Shown: piece after piece, positions 8,354 to 16,398 of the stretch | How the letters are laid out: each line of letters opens with the position of its first letter | How positions within the stretch are numbered: position 1 is the first letter of the stretch | Assembly: GCA_910578615.1 (NCBI GenBank) | Contig: CAJTRI010000012.1 | Span: 41,055-105,054 of the forward strand | Reading direction: 5' to 3' | Length of the DNA stretch: 64,000 nt | From: an uncultured Duncaniella sp. | GTDB lineage: Bacteria; Bacteroidota; Bacteroidia; Bacteroidales; Muribaculaceae | Translations under genes and position numbers: made by a program | Notes under the pieces: generated by a model | Database searches by the model: none | What the model saw: the letters and a program-made list of their open reading frames with translations, nothing else | Told to the model about the DNA's origin: nothing

Positions 8354-10012
8354 TTAACGTTTTACCACCTTGTCAACAACGACCTTGCCAGAGGTGTAGA
8401 TTATACGACGGATATTTATCCCGTGTACAGGCGAGTCAAGACGTATGCCGTTTAAATCGTAATACTCGATTCTTTCAACATCACCTTCAATGGAAATATC
8501 TCCGAGTTCGGTTGTTTTTACAGACGGGTAATATTCGTCAACAGCCGAAAGCGCATCCTTATTACCGCCCTTCATGATGTGCTCGACAATAGAGTTGGCA
8601 TATACTTCCAAATTGGTATACCATCCTTTCTCATCAAGCGTGTATGTGGAGGCATCAGACGCATCCTCCGGGTTTAGACCGTTGAGTATTTCCCAGTCAT
8701 CAGGCATTCCATCCTTATCGGTGTCTACAATGGCCGTGCCGGCTGGAATATCTGGAAATCCGCCAAAATCATCGTTTACATCAAGTATGCCGGGGAGATT
8801 GGATATGGAACCTGTATATCTTGCCGTGCCGGTGCGGGCTTCTTCCGCATATCGGGCGTCAACAGCGTCACGATAATATGATGCTCCTGCAAAGCCAAGC
8901 ACCTTTTCAAATGCTGTCTCTGCTGAATGGGTAGTGACATCGCCTGCATCACAAGGCTTGTCCAGCTCCACTTTTTCACGAGAGCCACCACTGTCATAGA
9001 CTACGCCGTTCCAGTCATAATTCGCGCTCTTTGATTCTGAGACCTTGGGTGATTCCATATAGTTTCCACTGATATAGAATTTCCCAAACTCATCCTGAGG
9101 AAGCACCCCGTCAGAGTCCTTCGAATTGTTTTTGGAACACTGGAACACGCGGTCTTTATTTTTAGTGGCCGGCCCAGCCTTGTAATAATTGTTTACAATA
9201 TTGTGATTTCCAAGCGGGCCTCCGTATGCCCCGTTGCCGGTGCCCCAATTGTACATTACACAGTTTCTCAAATCTACTTCCTCGGCCTCTATCGCATCCA
9301 AGCCTTTTCGTTTCGGATCGTTAAAGCCCATCCAGTTGTAACGCGCTCCGTTGAGGCGAGGATTTCTGTTGTTGTTATGTGCTATCAGATTATGATGGAA
9401 CGATGCGCCCTTGCCGCCCCATATTCCGCCATATCCGTGAGCGCCCTTGCCGTGACCGGCATTATTAAGACCTTCGGCCACAGTGCACCACTGCATCGTG
9501 AAATTTTCATTATCATAGAACGATGCGACTTCGTCAATACTCCATGAGAACGAGCAATGGTCAAAAATTATATTGTGCTTATTACGTCCCCAACAGGCAT
9601 CGGCTCCTTCGTTTACATTCTTAGCCATCCCTCTACGGAAACGGATAAAACGGCAAACAACGTTGTCAGCGTCAAAAACTACGGTATAGTCGGCGATTGT
9701 TATACCTCCTCCCGGGGCCGTCTGCCCGAGGATGGACACATTACCGCTTCCGACCTTGATATCTTTTGAAAGATGGATTGTGCCGGCCACATCGAACACT
9801 ATGGTGCGTTTGCCTGCCGCTGTCAAGGCTGCACGCAAAGACCCGGTACCAGAATCATTCAGGTTGGTGACGTGGATTATTCGGCCGCCACGACCGCCCA
9901 CAGTGTAACGTCCGTGCCCTTCTGCTCCCGGAAACGCAGGAACTGCATCAGAGGCCGTGATGGCGCTCCCGGACACAAGGAGTGCAGCAAGAAAAAACAA
10001 ATGCTTTTTCAT
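8354..10012 (-). CDS. Secreted PL1-family pectate lyase
   Basis: The 552-residue protein starts at the ATG at 10012, where MKKHLFFLAALLVS gives a clear signal peptide; the longer open frame adds an untypical 36 residues. The catalytic parallel beta-helix begins with AFPGAEGHGRYTVGGRGG and includes GSGTGSLRAAL-like and ILGQTAPGGGI segments typical of PL1 enzymes in Bacteroidetes. A calcium-binding type-3 repeat (DTDKDGMPDDWEILNG) follows near residue 440. The tail (YYDLNGIRLD to VVVDKVVKR) resembles the beta-sandwich sorting or adhesion tails of secreted Bacteroidales enzymes. It would cleave polygalacturonate by beta-elimination outside the cytoplasm or at the surface. The esterase gene follows directly. 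Confidence 0.9.
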   Translation of the reverse strand: MKKHLFFLAALLVSGSAITASDAVPAFPGAEGHGRYTVGGRGGRIIHVTNLNDSGTGSLRAALTAAGKRTIVFDVAGTIHLSKDIKVGSGNVSILGQTAPGGGITIADYTVVFDADNVVCRFIRFRRGMAKNVNEGADACWGRNKHNIIFDHCSFSWSIDEVASFYDNENFTMQWCTVAEGLNNAGHGKGAHGYGGIWGGKGASFHHNLIAHNNNRNPRLNGARYNWMGFNDPKRKGLDAIEAEEVDLRNCVMYNWGTGNGAYGGPLGNHNIVNNYYKAGPATKNKDRVFQCSKNNSKDSDGVLPQDEFGKFYISGNYMESPKVSESKSANYDWNGVVYDSGGSREKVELDKPCDAGDVTTHSAETAFEKVLGFAGASYYRDAVDARYAEEARTGTARYTGSISNLPGILDVNDDFGGFPDIPAGTAIVDTDKDGMPDDWEILNGLNPEDASDASTYTLDEKGWYTNLEVYANSIVEHIMKGGNKDALSAVDEYYPSVKTTELGDISIEGDVERIEYYDLNGIRLDSPVHGINIRRIIYTSGKVVVDKVVKR

Positions 10013-10059
10013 GATATTGCTTGATAGATTGTTTTGATTGGTTAGTATTTTTTCGCCCG

Positions 10060-10067
10060 CAAAGTTA
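10060..10067 (-). promoter_or_regulatory. -7 promoter element of the pectate lyase operon (TAACTTTG)
   Basis: TAACTTTG on the minus strand lies 48 bases upstream of the PL1 start. The -33 region is only T-rich, without a clean TTTG, which would fit an activator-controlled catabolic gene. Confidence 0.55.
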
Positions 10068-10170
10068 CATAAAAGCTTACAAATAGGATAAAAATGCCAC
10101 AAAACATTTGTTAAAACCAATGAAACCTTACTTCGAGCCGGTGTGTTTTATAAGAATATGACGATTCGTA

Positions 10171-11496
10171 ATGTATGACATAAATACCACGCACACGCCT
10201 AAGGGGTGGAATCCTAAGGCGACGTCTAACGATATTCCGTTATTTTTACTCGCCGCTTTCATTGGACTTGTGGCGGGTTTTCTCGCATTCCTGCTAAGGA
10301 CATCCATTTGGAGCATCTCCGAATTTTTACTTGGTCATTACATTGATGGCAGCTTCTTTCCGGCAGCGATATTTCTTCCGATGGCCGGAATAATTATCGC
10401 TGTGGCATTTCAAAAGCTGGTTATAAAACGAGAACTTGGGCATGGTACTGAAAAAATAGAGGTAGCGGTCAAAAAGAGACGGGTTCGACTTCCGTTCTCC
10501 GACTTATACGGCCAGATAATAGCCTCGATCATCACCCTCGGACTGGGTGGATCGGCTGGAGCGGGAGGCCCCATCGCGTCCGCAGGAGCCGCGTTCGCAA
10601 GCAAACTCGGGCAACGGCTCGAACTGTCGGAAAGAACATTGTATATCCTTGTGGGATGCGGCGCCGGCGCTGGAATTGCAGGGCTGTTCAAGGCTCCGAT
10701 AGGAGGGGTTATGTTTGTTATTGAAGCATTGGGCATGGGGCTGTCAGCGGTCTCCTTCATAGCCATTGCCATATCCTGCATCGTCAGCGCCATGACAACC
10801 TATTGGCTTTCGGGGTTCAGCCCCGGCATAGCCTTGGGGCATATGCAGAATTTCGATCCGACCATAATCGGCTGGGTGATTGCATTCGGTGTTTTTTGTG
10901 GCATATATTCCGTTTATTATTTATACATCGGCACACTCCTGCGATGGTTTTATGAACGCATACCATCTATATGGCTGAGAGCGCTGGCATCAGGGGCCGT
11001 CCTGTCAGCCCTTGTCTTGTTGTTTCCTGCTTTTTTCGGAGAGGGTTACGACATTATGGCCAATCTAATGGACGGGGACATAAACTCTCTTGCCAATTAT
11101 GATTTTTTCAAAAAAGGAGATGGGGACACACCAAGATACATCATCCTTGTATGTGCAGGGTTGGCTGTGTTTAAATCTGCGGCAAGCACCTCTTCTAACA
11201 GCGGTGGCGGTATTGCCGGAGATCTAACCCCGTCAATGTTTGCAGGATGCGCGACAGGCGCTCTTTTTTCGGAAGGCCTTAAAATAATTTTTGGCCTTGG
11301 ACTGCCATCGGGCAACTTCGCCCTAATAGGCATGGCCGCCACCATGGCTGGAATAATCAAGGCCCCATTGATGGCGATATTTATCGTATTGGAAACGACA
11401 GGATGTTACAATATGTTTTTCCCTGTTGTATTTGCCTCGTCGATCTCATATGCCACGATGATGTGCCTATCTTCAATAAAAAATAGAGCAACGTGA
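10171..11496 (+). CDS. Divergent ClC-family anion transport protein
   Basis: The 441-residue membrane protein has about ten hydrophobic helices and ClC landmarks: GHGTEKI (residues 90-96) where other ClCs have GSGIP/GHGVP, GSAGAGGPIA (127-136) in place of GxxGREGPxx, the KAPIGGVMFVIEAL helix (174-187) and SGGGIAGDLTPSMF replacing GxFxP. At the canonical gating-glutamate position there is glycine (G132), and at the internal proton-glutamate position there is alanine (A186). Family knowledge says these two glutamates are needed for Cl-/H+ exchange, so this protein may conduct anions without proton coupling. No CBS domain is present. It is divergent from the pectate lyase gene and followed by rsgA 49 bases downstream. 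Confidence 0.85.
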   Translation: MYDINTTHTPKGWNPKATSNDIPLFLLAAFIGLVAGFLAFLLRTSIWSISEFLLGHYIDGSFFPAAIFLPMAGIIIAVAFQKLVIKRELGHGTEKIEVAVKKRRVRLPFSDLYGQIIASIITLGLGGSAGAGGPIASAGAAFASKLGQRLELSERTLYILVGCGAGAGIAGLFKAPIGGVMFVIEALGMGLSAVSFIAIAISCIVSAMTTYWLSGFSPGIALGHMQNFDPTIIGWVIAFGVFCGIYSVYYLYIGTLLRWFYERIPSIWLRALASGAVLSALVLLFPAFFGEGYDIMANLMDGDINSLANYDFFKKGDGDTPRYIILVCAGLAVFKSAASTSSNSGGGIAGDLTPSMFAGCATGALFSEGLKIIFGLGLPSGNFALIGMAATMAGIIKAPLMAIFIVLETTGCYNMFFPVVFASSISYATMMCLSSIKNRAT

Positions 11497-11545
11497 TAGA
11501 TTGACAATTTTAATCACTAATTTTGTCATACGAAATCAACCAAAG

Positions 11546-12496
11546 ATGCAAGGCATAGTAATAAAAAATACAGGAAGCGACTATCTCGTTCATACGGAAA
11601 ACGGAAACAATGTCGTCTGCAAAATAAAAGGTAATTTCCGATTAAAGGGAATACGCACCACCAACCCGGTAGCCGTAGGTGACCATGTGACGGTAACAGA
11701 CAACGCCGGTGGAGAGACGCCATATATAATCTCGATAGCTCCACGCCGAAACTACATAATACGCAAGGCCAGCAATCTCAGTAAACAGGCCCATATACTC
11801 GCATCAAACATAGACCAGGTATGCCTCGTGGCGACACTCGCTCATCCGACAACTTCAACGACCTTTATAGACAGGTTCCTTGCTACGGCCGAAGCGTATC
11901 AGATAACCGCGCTACTTGTTATAAACAAAGTCGATCTTCTGGAAGACAACGCTGATGACATGGCATATCTCGAAGCGGTTAAATACTTGTACGAGTCCAT
12001 TGGTTATACCGTCTGTACCGTGTCGGCTAAAACCGGGGAAGGCGTTGATGCCATCAAAAAAATGCTTGATGGAAAAGTGACTCTTTTTTCAGGGAATTCA
12101 GGCGTTGGCAAATCCACATTAATCAACAAGCTCGTTCCCGGAATAGAACTTGCGACAGCTGAAATTTCGGCGTCCCACGATACAGGTATGCATACTACCA
12201 CTTTCTCGGAAATGTTTTCTATCCCAGGTCTTTCAGACGGCTCCAGGCTGATTGATACCCCGGGAGTAAAGGGGTTTGGCACACTTGAATTTGATCGCCA
12301 TGAGGTGGGCCATTACTTTCCAGAGATATTCAGATACAGCAGGGATTGCCGATATGGTGATTGTACCCACACATGCGAACCGGGATGCGCAGTCAAGAAT
12401 GCGCTTGAAAAAAATCAGATATCGGAATCAAGATATTCATCATACCTTTCAATTTTAGAAGATTCTGCCGAGGACAAATACAGAAAGGGCTATTGA
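11546..12496 (+). CDS. rsgA: Ribosome small-subunit biogenesis GTPase RsgA
   Basis: The protein shows the circularly permuted GTPase order: G4 NKVDL first, then the P-loop GNSGVGKST, then G3 DTPGVKGF, preceded by an OB-fold N terminus (MQGIVIKNTGSDYLV). A C-terminal zinc-binding cluster CRYGDCTHTCEPGC completes the family signature. RsgA acts late in 30S subunit maturation. I chose the ATG at 11546 (316 residues), because the open frame upstream adds 15 residues from a TTG start that do not fit the family. The gene lies 49 bases after the ClC gene and ends just before a strong terminator. Confidence 0.95.
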   Translation: MQGIVIKNTGSDYLVHTENGNNVVCKIKGNFRLKGIRTTNPVAVGDHVTVTDNAGGETPYIISIAPRRNYIIRKASNLSKQAHILASNIDQVCLVATLAHPTTSTTFIDRFLATAEAYQITALLVINKVDLLEDNADDMAYLEAVKYLYESIGYTVCTVSAKTGEGVDAIKKMLDGKVTLFSGNSGVGKSTLINKLVPGIELATAEISASHDTGMHTTTFSEMFSIPGLSDGSRLIDTPGVKGFGTLEFDRHEVGHYFPEIFRYSRDCRYGDCTHTCEPGCAVKNALEKNQISESRYSSYLSILEDSAEDKYRKGY

Positions 12497-12546
12497 ACAA
12501 TACTATGAAACCTTAACGATTTTTTGCCATAGCAAATCTTTTTTCG

Positions 12547-12592
12547 GCCTGAAAATGAAGCAATGTTAAAGTCCTTCATTTTCAGGCTTTTC
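12547..12592 (+). terminator. Intrinsic terminator after rsgA
   Basis: A perfect 14-bp stem, GCCTGAAAATGAAG (12547-12560) with CTTCATTTTCAGGC (12574-12587), has a 13-base loop and is followed by TTTTC. Confidence 0.85.
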
Positions 12593-12712
12593 TATATGCA
12601 TGAATTGTTATAACTATGAAAAACAAACAATTGCTGATTCTTTGAATTTTCCGATTGACATATACCAGATTGGAATTGCAAACAGAGATGTATATCCATA
12701 TGCAACTCTTTG

Positions 12713-12753
12713 AAATTTGCATTTGCATACAAATCTACTACAAATGCAAATTT
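12713..12753. repeat. Perfect 13-bp inverted repeat in the TTTGCA cluster
   Basis: AAATTTGCATTTG (12713-12725) and CAAATGCAAATTT (12741-12753) are exact reverse complements around a 15-base spacer. No T-run follows, so it looks more like a protein-binding dyad or cruciform than a terminator. Confidence 0.7.
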
Positions 12754-12800
12754 TGAATTTCGAAACAACCAAAGCTCGTTTTATGATTGCAAACACTTCG

Positions 12801-12816
12801 ATTTGCAGTTGCAAAT
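12801..12816. promoter_or_regulatory. Operator-like dyad ATTTGCA-GT-TGCAAAT
   Basis: Two perfect 7-bp arms are separated by GT. The same 16-base sequence recurs with two changes at 13231-13246 over the XRE gene promoter, which suggests a common regulator. Confidence 0.55.
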
Positions 12817-13022
12817 TCATTTACCGAGGCGTTTTTGCTGTTGTTTGACTTTGCATACACAAACCAAAACAGCTTCGTTTTGCAAAACCAAACAAAGGCT
12901 ATTTTGTTCGTTTTGATATATTAACATTAAATAATTTGTCCTCATTATCAATATTTAAGTAAATTAATCTGAAATACAACTTTAATAATATTTGTTAATC
13001 CGGTCAAAATCCACAAAGACCC

Positions 13023-13044
13023 GTTTACGCATACAGTTTACGCA
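13023..13044. repeat. Two direct GTTTACGCA repeats
   Basis: GTTTACGCA occurs at 13023-13031 and 13036-13044, a 13-base period, each followed by A/T then AC. The function is unknown; it could be a tandem binding site. Confidence 0.5.
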
Positions 13045-13204
13045 ATACTTTTCTTGACCTACAATTTATTACCATACAAAATCTAAATAAATAGATTAAA
13101 TTAACCAAAACTGGTACCACATCCTAAAATATGCATTTGGGAATTCAGTCCTGTTTGAAATTGTAACGCAACGACAAGTCGATGCACATTTATGTACTAT
13201 TCAT

Positions 13205-13246
13205 TTTGTCAGTGTCGAAATTATAATTACATTTGCAGTTACAAAC
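13205..13246 (+). promoter_or_regulatory. Promoter and overlapping operator of the XRE regulator gene
   Basis: TTTG (13205-13208), 19 bases, then TACATTTG (13228-13235) match the Bacteroidetes consensus exactly. The -7 element overlaps the dyad ATTTGCA-GT-TACAAAC (13231-13246), which matches the perfect dyad at 12801-12816 in 14 of 16 positions. A repressor bound here would cover the -7 element and start site, so autoregulation by the downstream XRE protein is the simplest reading. Confidence 0.65.
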
Positions 13247-13276
13247 CTCATACTGAAATTTACATAATAGCACATC

Positions 13277-13951
13277 ATGGATCTTGTTTCGAGACTCAAA
13301 CAGTATCTTGACAGTCGGCAAATCAGCGTAACCCAATTTGCCGATGAATGCAGCATACCACGCCCTACCGCCTCACAACTACTTGCTGGGCGGAATAAAA
13401 AGGTAAGCGATGAGATTATCGGTAAAATCCACCAGTGCTATCCTGACCTTAACATCATATGGCTGATGTTTGGGGAAGGAAGTATGTCCACGGGAACAAA
13501 TATTGAAACCTTGAAGGCTCAAAACAATGATTTTTTCAGTTATCACGATGAGCAGTTGATTGATAGCCAGTTCGATAACCCACAAAAACCACGTTATGAG
13601 GATATGTCAGAATTGCATTCTGAAAAAATTCCTGACAGCACCACACCCAAGGCGGTATTTGATGTCGGCCAGCCGTCTGTACAATCTGATGAATCCTCGC
13701 TTCCAGGTAGCGAATTCAGTTTTTCCGTATCTGCATCCGATGACACCTCGACATTTGCATTCACGCCATCTGCATCCGAAGAAACCCAGACCAAAATCCG
13801 ACCAAAATCCGACCAAGATGCCCTCCCCCATCCCATCACACTTACCCCAGGAAAAGGCAAAAAGGTGACCGGGATAGTAGTGTATTATGATGACTCAACG
13901 TTTGAATCATTCATACCAGATCCTGACCATTCTATACCGTTTTTAAGGTAG
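13277..13951 (+). CDS. XRE-family helix-turn-helix regulator with disordered middle
   Basis: The first ~70 residues form a lambda-repressor-like HTH: VSRLKQYLDSRQISVTQFAD, recognition region PRPTASQLLAGRNKK, then IWLMFGEGSM. Residues ~80-190 are rich in Ser, Asp, Glu and Pro and look disordered. The last ~30 residues contain a conserved-looking patch, KVTGIVVYYDDSTFESF. This layout is common for uncharacterised regulators in Bacteroidales. There is no peptidase domain, so it is not a LexA/CI-type self-cleaving repressor. It is monocistronic, preceded by a long TTTGCA-rich region and its own promoter; what it controls is unknown. Confidence 0.8.
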   Translation: MDLVSRLKQYLDSRQISVTQFADECSIPRPTASQLLAGRNKKVSDEIIGKIHQCYPDLNIIWLMFGEGSMSTGTNIETLKAQNNDFFSYHDEQLIDSQFDNPQKPRYEDMSELHSEKIPDSTTPKAVFDVGQPSVQSDESSLPGSEFSFSVSASDDTSTFAFTPSASEETQTKIRPKSDQDALPHPITLTPGKGKKVTGIVVYYDDSTFESFIPDPDHSIPFLR

Positions 13952-13964
13952 CCACACAAGTTCA

Positions 13965-13996
13965 TTTGTTCATGAAAAGGATTATGAGTATTTTTG
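13965..13996 (+). promoter_or_regulatory. Promoter of the second ABC-F gene (TTTG-N20-TATTTTTG)
   Basis: TTTG at 13965-13968 and TATTTTTG at 13989-13996 match the Bacteroidetes consensus; the gene starts 25 bases downstream. Confidence 0.7.
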
Positions 13997-14021
13997 CAGA
14001 CTAAAATGAAAGGTTCTTATC

Positions 14022-15977
14022 ATGAGCATATCCATAAACAGTCTGAAAGTAGAATTCAGCGCTAAATGTCTTTTTGACAACGTCTCCTATATAATAAACC
14101 GCAAAGACAAGATTGCGCTTGTCGGGAAAAACGGAGCCGGCAAATCGACTATGTTGAAGATTATAGCCGGCATCCAGAAGCCTACATCAGGTAGTGTCTC
14201 CGCACCACACGACACGACCATCGGTTATCTACCGCAACATATGACAATCAGCGACACATCTACGGTGATTGAAGAAGTGCGTACTGCTTTCGGCCATATC
14301 CATGAGATGCACGAACGTCTTAACAGACTCGGAGAAGAGCTGTCTTCCCGTTCTGATTATGAATCAAAGGAGTACCAAGATCTTATTGAGACAATGACCA
14401 CGCTGAGTGACCGTGTGGCCATGGAAGAAAGCGAAAACTGTGAGGCTGAAATGGAGAAAACCCTACTCGGGCTTGGGTTTAATCGTGAAGATTTCGACAG
14501 GCCGACAGCTGAATTTTCCGGCGGATGGCGTATGCGCATCGAACTTGCAAAACTCCTTCTGACCCGTCCAGACGTCCTTCTTCTTGACGAGCCGACCAAC
14601 CATCTCGACATCGAGTCAATCCAGTGGCTTGAAAACTTCCTCGTCACAAAAGCCAATGCAGTCGTGCTTGTCAGTCACGACCGAGCCTTTATCGATAACG
14701 TGACCAATCGCACAATAGAAATATCCCTTGGCAAGATATATGATTACTCGGTCAATTATTCAAAATACGTGGTACTACGGGCCGAGAGACTTGAACAGCA
14801 GATGAGGGCTTTTCAGAACCAACAAAAAATGATTAAGGACACTGAGGACTTCATCGAACGGTTTCGCTATAAAGCCACAAAAAGCGTGCAGGTTCAAAGC
14901 CGGATCAAACAGCTCGCAAAAATAGAACGGCTCGAAGTGGACGAAGTGGACACCTCTCATCTCAATCTTAAATTCCCCCCTGCCCCACGTTCTGGTGACT
15001 ACCCTATTATAGCCGAAAATGTCGGCAAAGCCTATGGAGGACATCTGGTATTTGACCAAGCCACCTTCACAATAAAGAGAGGGGAGAAAGTCGCTTTTGT
15101 CGGAAAAAACGGAGAAGGAAAATCTACTCTTGTAAAATGCATAATGGGAGAAATCCCGTTCACCGGAATGCTTAAAATAGGCCACAATGTCAAGATCGGA
15201 TACTTTGCACAAAACCAAGCCCAGCTTCTTGACGGCGAGCTAACAGTCTTTGATACGATAGACCGCGTTGCAGTCGGAGATATTCGAACCAAGATTCGAG
15301 ATATTCTTGGAGCATTTATGTTTGGCGGAGAGGCGTCAGACAAAAAAGTAAAGGTATTATCAGGCGGTGAAAAGACACGTCTCGCCATGATTCGCCTACT
15401 TCTTGAACCAGTCAACCTGCTGATTCTTGACGAGCCGACCAATCATCTCGACATGAAGACCAAAGACATTCTTAAAGGAGCTATCAAGGACTTCGACGGA
15501 ACGGTAATCGTAGTCAGCCATGACCGTGAATTTCTGGACGGACTTGTTGAAAAAGTATATGAATTCGGAGGTGGCCATGTCAAGGAATGCCTTGGGGGCA
15601 TATATGAGTTTCTTGAAAAAAAGAAACTTGCATCACTGTCAGAACTCGAACGATCATCATCCGCAGTAACATCGTCAAAGTCCGAAAACAAGAAAGCGCC
15701 TGATAACAAATCTGCGACAGCCCATGCGGAAAGGAAGCTCTCTTATGCGGAGCAACGAGAGCGTGAGAAATTCGTGCGAAAAGCCCGTAAAAAAGTAGAA
15801 GAGGCCGAAGCCGAAGTGAACAGGCTCGAAAACGAGGTTACAGAAATAGAATCAATAATTTCATCAGGAAATCCTCCGGCCGATATTTATGACCGTCATG
15901 CTTCGGTTACACGACAACTCGAAAATGCTATGTCCCTTTGGGAACTTGCATCCATAGAATATGAAGGATTAGAATAA
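14022..15977 (+). CDS. ABC-F family ATPase
   Basis: The 651-residue protein has two ABC cassettes. The first has Walker A GKNGAGKST (35-43), signature FSGGW and LLLDEPTNHLD; the second has GKNGEGKST, LSGGE and LILDEPTNHLD. The linker is rich in Arg and Gln, and a C-terminal coiled coil (about residues 560-650, AEQREREKFVRKARKKVEEAE) follows. There are no membrane helices. It differs from the ABC-F protein at the left edge of the window and is closer to the YdiF/YheS type. A translation-factor role is family knowledge; antibiotic resistance cannot be claimed from sequence. It has its own promoter; the small lipoprotein gene follows after 25 bases. Confidence 0.9.
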   Translation: MSISINSLKVEFSAKCLFDNVSYIINRKDKIALVGKNGAGKSTMLKIIAGIQKPTSGSVSAPHDTTIGYLPQHMTISDTSTVIEEVRTAFGHIHEMHERLNRLGEELSSRSDYESKEYQDLIETMTTLSDRVAMEESENCEAEMEKTLLGLGFNREDFDRPTAEFSGGWRMRIELAKLLLTRPDVLLLDEPTNHLDIESIQWLENFLVTKANAVVLVSHDRAFIDNVTNRTIEISLGKIYDYSVNYSKYVVLRAERLEQQMRAFQNQQKMIKDTEDFIERFRYKATKSVQVQSRIKQLAKIERLEVDEVDTSHLNLKFPPAPRSGDYPIIAENVGKAYGGHLVFDQATFTIKRGEKVAFVGKNGEGKSTLVKCIMGEIPFTGMLKIGHNVKIGYFAQNQAQLLDGELTVFDTIDRVAVGDIRTKIRDILGAFMFGGEASDKKVKVLSGGEKTRLAMIRLLLEPVNLLILDEPTNHLDMKTKDILKGAIKDFDGTVIVVSHDREFLDGLVEKVYEFGGGHVKECLGGIYEFLEKKKLASLSELERSSSAVTSSKSENKKAPDNKSATAHAERKLSYAEQREREKFVRKARKKVEEAEAEVNRLENEVTEIESIISSGNPPADIYDRHASVTRQLENAMSLWELASIEYEGLE

Positions 15978-16002
15978 AACAACATAAAATTTAACACAGA
16001 AA

Positions 16003-16386
16003 ATGTTAAGGACAATCATCCACTATGTAGCACTACTCTCAGTGCTCCTTCTCTCTTCAGGCTGTAATAAAAGCAGCGAGGACGAACCATTTGACTTCTA
16101 TTTCGTTCGTTACACAGCCGCTGTCACAGCCGGCGAGAGCGTCAAAATAACCTATCGGAACGGAGATGGGAAAAACATAAGTGTCAACCAAGAATGCCCG
16201 GATGGAAAATACCAAGTCACTGTCGGCCCGGTGTTACCTGGTTTTGAAGCCGTAATAGTGGCTTCTCAGACAATCGGATCAGAGTCCCCCACTCTTTCAA
16301 TCGAAGTAAGCTATGGCGCCACCCCGTTTGTCATGAAAGCACAAAAGCAAAACGCAATAACGCTGAACTATACCGTAGGGGAATAA
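16003..16386 (+). CDS. Small hypothetical lipoprotein
   Basis: The 127-residue protein has a lipoprotein signal peptide (LLSVLLLSSGC, lipid-modified Cys21). The short mature part is predicted to be beta-rich and resembles Ig-like or lipocalin-like small lipoproteins of the phylum. I do not recognise a named family. It lies 25 bases after the ABC-F gene and may share its transcript, and ends just before a long inverted repeat. Confidence 0.7.
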   Translation: MLRTIIHYVALLSVLLLSSGCNKSSEDEPFDFYFVRYTAAVTAGESVKITYRNGDGKNISVNQECPDGKYQVTVGPVLPGFEAVIVASQTIGSESPTLSIEVSYGATPFVMKAQKQNAITLNYTVGE

Positions 16387-16398
16387 AGCATATATTGG

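Larger units (their letters stand above)
12677..12888. repeat. Cluster of TTTGCA/TGCAAA words
   Basis: Ten hits to TTTGCA or its complement TGCAAA lie in 210 bases: 12677, 12716, 12722, 12745, 12788, 12802, 12810, 12850, 12879 and 12881. They include the perfect palindrome GTTTTGCAAAAC (12877-12888). The density is far above what base composition alone would give. The same word lies in the XRE promoter 350 bases downstream. Confidence 0.75.
12593..13276. other. Gene-free AT-rich region upstream of the XRE regulator
   Basis: About 680 bases with no convincing coding frame. The first 300 bases hold the TTTGCA/TGCAAA cluster, including a 13-bp inverted repeat and a 7-bp-arm dyad. The middle holds two GTTTACGCA direct repeats in otherwise AT-rich DNA. 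The last 75 bases hold the promoter and operator-like dyad of the XRE gene. I see no tRNA, no clear DnaA-box cluster and no transposon ends. Confidence 0.75.

Noticed and set aside
12677..12888. CRISPR-like array
   Set aside because: The repeated words are only 6-7 bases, unevenly spaced and on both strands; there are no constant-length spacers and no cas genes.
12593..13276. Possible replication origin in the AT-rich gap
   Set aside because: AT-rich DNA and repeats are present, but there is no cluster of TTATCCACA boxes (only a two-mismatch AAATCCACA near 13007) and no dnaA or dnaN nearby.
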